Assembly: GCF_945957465.1 (NCBI RefSeq)
Contig: NZ_CAMFLC010000010.1
Location: forward strand, 1-64,000
From: an uncultured Leifsonia sp.
GTDB taxonomy: Bacteria; Actinomycetota; Actinomycetes; Actinomycetales; Microbacteriaceae
Direction of reading: 5' to 3'
Length of the DNA: 64,000 nucleotides
A program made the position numbers and the translations under genes. Of this stretch, positions 63,313 to 64,000 are shown piece after piece (the stretch's first letter is position 1; every line of letters begins with the position of its first letter). The notes under the pieces were generated by a model. The model worked only from the letters and a program-made list of their open reading frames with translations, did no database searches and had not been told where the DNA came from.

Positions 63313-63948
63313 TCAGCGGGTGCGGATGCGGCGCGCGAGCCGCGGGTAGTCGATGACGATGCCATCCTCGTCGACGCCGAGGTCGGCGGTGAAGCCGCTG
63401 CCGACGCTCCGATAGCGCACGATGGCGCGCCCGGCCTCCGGATCGAACGGATGCTCGGCGCTGTACGCCTGCCGGCTCGCGACGACCTCCAGCGACGGCA
63501 GGTCCACCCACGCCATCGTCAGCTCGGTCTCCTCCAGCCCCTCCAAAGCGCCCAGCCGCAGGATCGGCATGGTGTTCGTGACCGGGCACAGGGCCAGATC
63601 GCAGTCCAGTGCGCCATCGAGGTCCGACGGCTTCGCGACGCCGGGCTCCGCCATCGGCGCGTCGTGGTAACGGGTCTCGCCGTGCGCGTAGGACTCGCTG
63701 GTCCAGCGTCCGTGCGCGTCTCGGTGCAGCACCAGCCATCGCGTGAAGCCCCGCCCGGCCACTGAGATCGAGAGGCGCTCCGTCACCCAGCCGGAGGTGG
63801 TCTCGAGCTCCCAGCTCACGACGTAATCGGTCGTGCGCGATGTGCCGAGAGCGTCCAGCCGGTCGGGTGCGAGCGTGACGACCGCCGCTTCCAACCGCTC
63901 CGGGTCCTCGTCGCCGACCCACTCCACATGCCGCACCGCACCGCGCAT
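63313..63948 (-). CDS. Putative glycolipid-binding domain protein
   Basis: 211 residues, all beta-rich, no signal peptide or membrane segment. WELETTSGWVTERLSISVAG, WTSESYAHGETRYHDAP, DCDLALCPVTNTMPILRL, AWVDLPSLEVVASRQAYS and VRYRSVGSGFTADLGVDEDGIVIDYPRLARRI match the actinobacterial family labelled putative glycolipid-binding. The ligand is unproven. It ends right at the large palindrome. Confidence 0.78.
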   Translation of the reverse strand: MRGAVRHVEWVGDEDPERLEAAVVTLAPDRLDALGTSRTTDYVVSWELETTSGWVTERLSISVAGRGFTRWLVLHRDAHGRWTSESYAHGETRYHDAPMAEPGVAKPSDLDGALDCDLALCPVTNTMPILRLGALEGLEETELTMAWVDLPSLEVVASRQAYSAEHPFDPEAGRAIVRYRSVGSGFTADLGVDEDGIVIDYPRLARRIRTR

Positions 63949-63951
63949 CGC

Positions 63952-64000
63952 TTACGCCTCCGTCCACTGGAGCGGCGTGACTCCGCCCGAGCAGCACGAT
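63952..64000 (-). CDS. Possible 3' end of a gene cut by the window edge
   Basis: On the minus strand one frame enters from the right edge and ends in SGGVTPLQWTEA and a TAA at 63954-63952, three bases before the ATG of the glycolipid-binding gene. That tight spacing suggests an upstream gene of the same operon. Only about 15 residues are visible, so neither reality nor function can be judged. Confidence 0.3.
   Translation of the reverse strand, partial: SCCSGGVTPLQWTEA

Overview
The window is 64 kb of very GC-rich DNA with dense, overlapping genes, almost certainly the chromosome of an actinobacterium of the Microbacteriaceae (Leifsonia-like). The pointers are the mraZ-to-wag31 division cluster, a MurE that lacks the DAP-type signature, a C50-carotenoid operon with split crtYe/crtYf and crtEb, a short DUF7882-type protein typical of that family, and two gene neighbourhoods shared with Mycobacterium (PASTA kinase/Rv2175c/class II DAHP synthase/acyltransferase, and GarA/two MerR proteins/PgsA). 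No rRNA, tRNA, CRISPR array, transposase or prophage was seen. Layout: 1-18.1 kb, all on the minus strand, holds the whole dcw cluster, transcribed from mraZ (18.1 kb) down to wag31 (cut by the left edge). It covers mraZ, rsmH, an ftsL-like gene, ftsI, murE, murF, mraY, murD, ftsW, murG, murC, ftsQ, ftsZ, yggS, sepF, yggT and wag31, with many 1- to 4-base stop/start overlaps. An MraZ operator (three GTGGA boxes 10 bases apart) precedes mraZ. 18.3-28.9 kb carries isoprenoid and envelope genes: DUF3040 protein, polyprenyl synthase, Rv2175c-like protein, LysM protein, PASTA kinase, class II DAHP synthase, acyltransferase, ROK glucokinase and a long-chain acyl-CoA ligase. 28.9-29.9 kb is the oddest piece: one DUF559 (PDDEXK-like) gene sits between perfect 58-base inverted repeats that start three bases after the stop codons of the two flanking convergent genes. 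30-44.8 kb is mixed: epimerase, peptide deformylase, two ParA/MinD ATPases around pyruvate carboxylase, two MerR regulators, GarA, a CDP-alcohol phosphatidyltransferase, membrane proteins, S4, DUF72, VOC and DnaJ-NERD proteins. 44.8-50.6 kb is the carotenoid operon crtE-crtB-crtI-crtYe-crtYf-crtEb (minus), every junction a 4-base overlap, facing a MarR regulator (crtR-like) across a shared promoter/operator. 50.6-64 kb holds an SDR, DUF7882, a group 2 sigma factor, an MFS transporter, an NHEJ block (topoisomerase IB, Ku, LigD), a PAP2-DAGK fusion, an MFS pair and a glycolipid-binding-domain protein. Two patterns recur. First, at least eleven genes start 6 or 7 bases after a TANNNT -10 box, with GTG or ATG at the predicted transcription start, so leaderless mRNA looks common here. 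Second, several convergent gene borders hold large nested palindromes without T-tracts, alongside short tandem repeats. Together the genes describe envelope growth (peptidoglycan precursors, divisome, lipid and pigment synthesis) under Ser/Thr-kinase and MraZ control.
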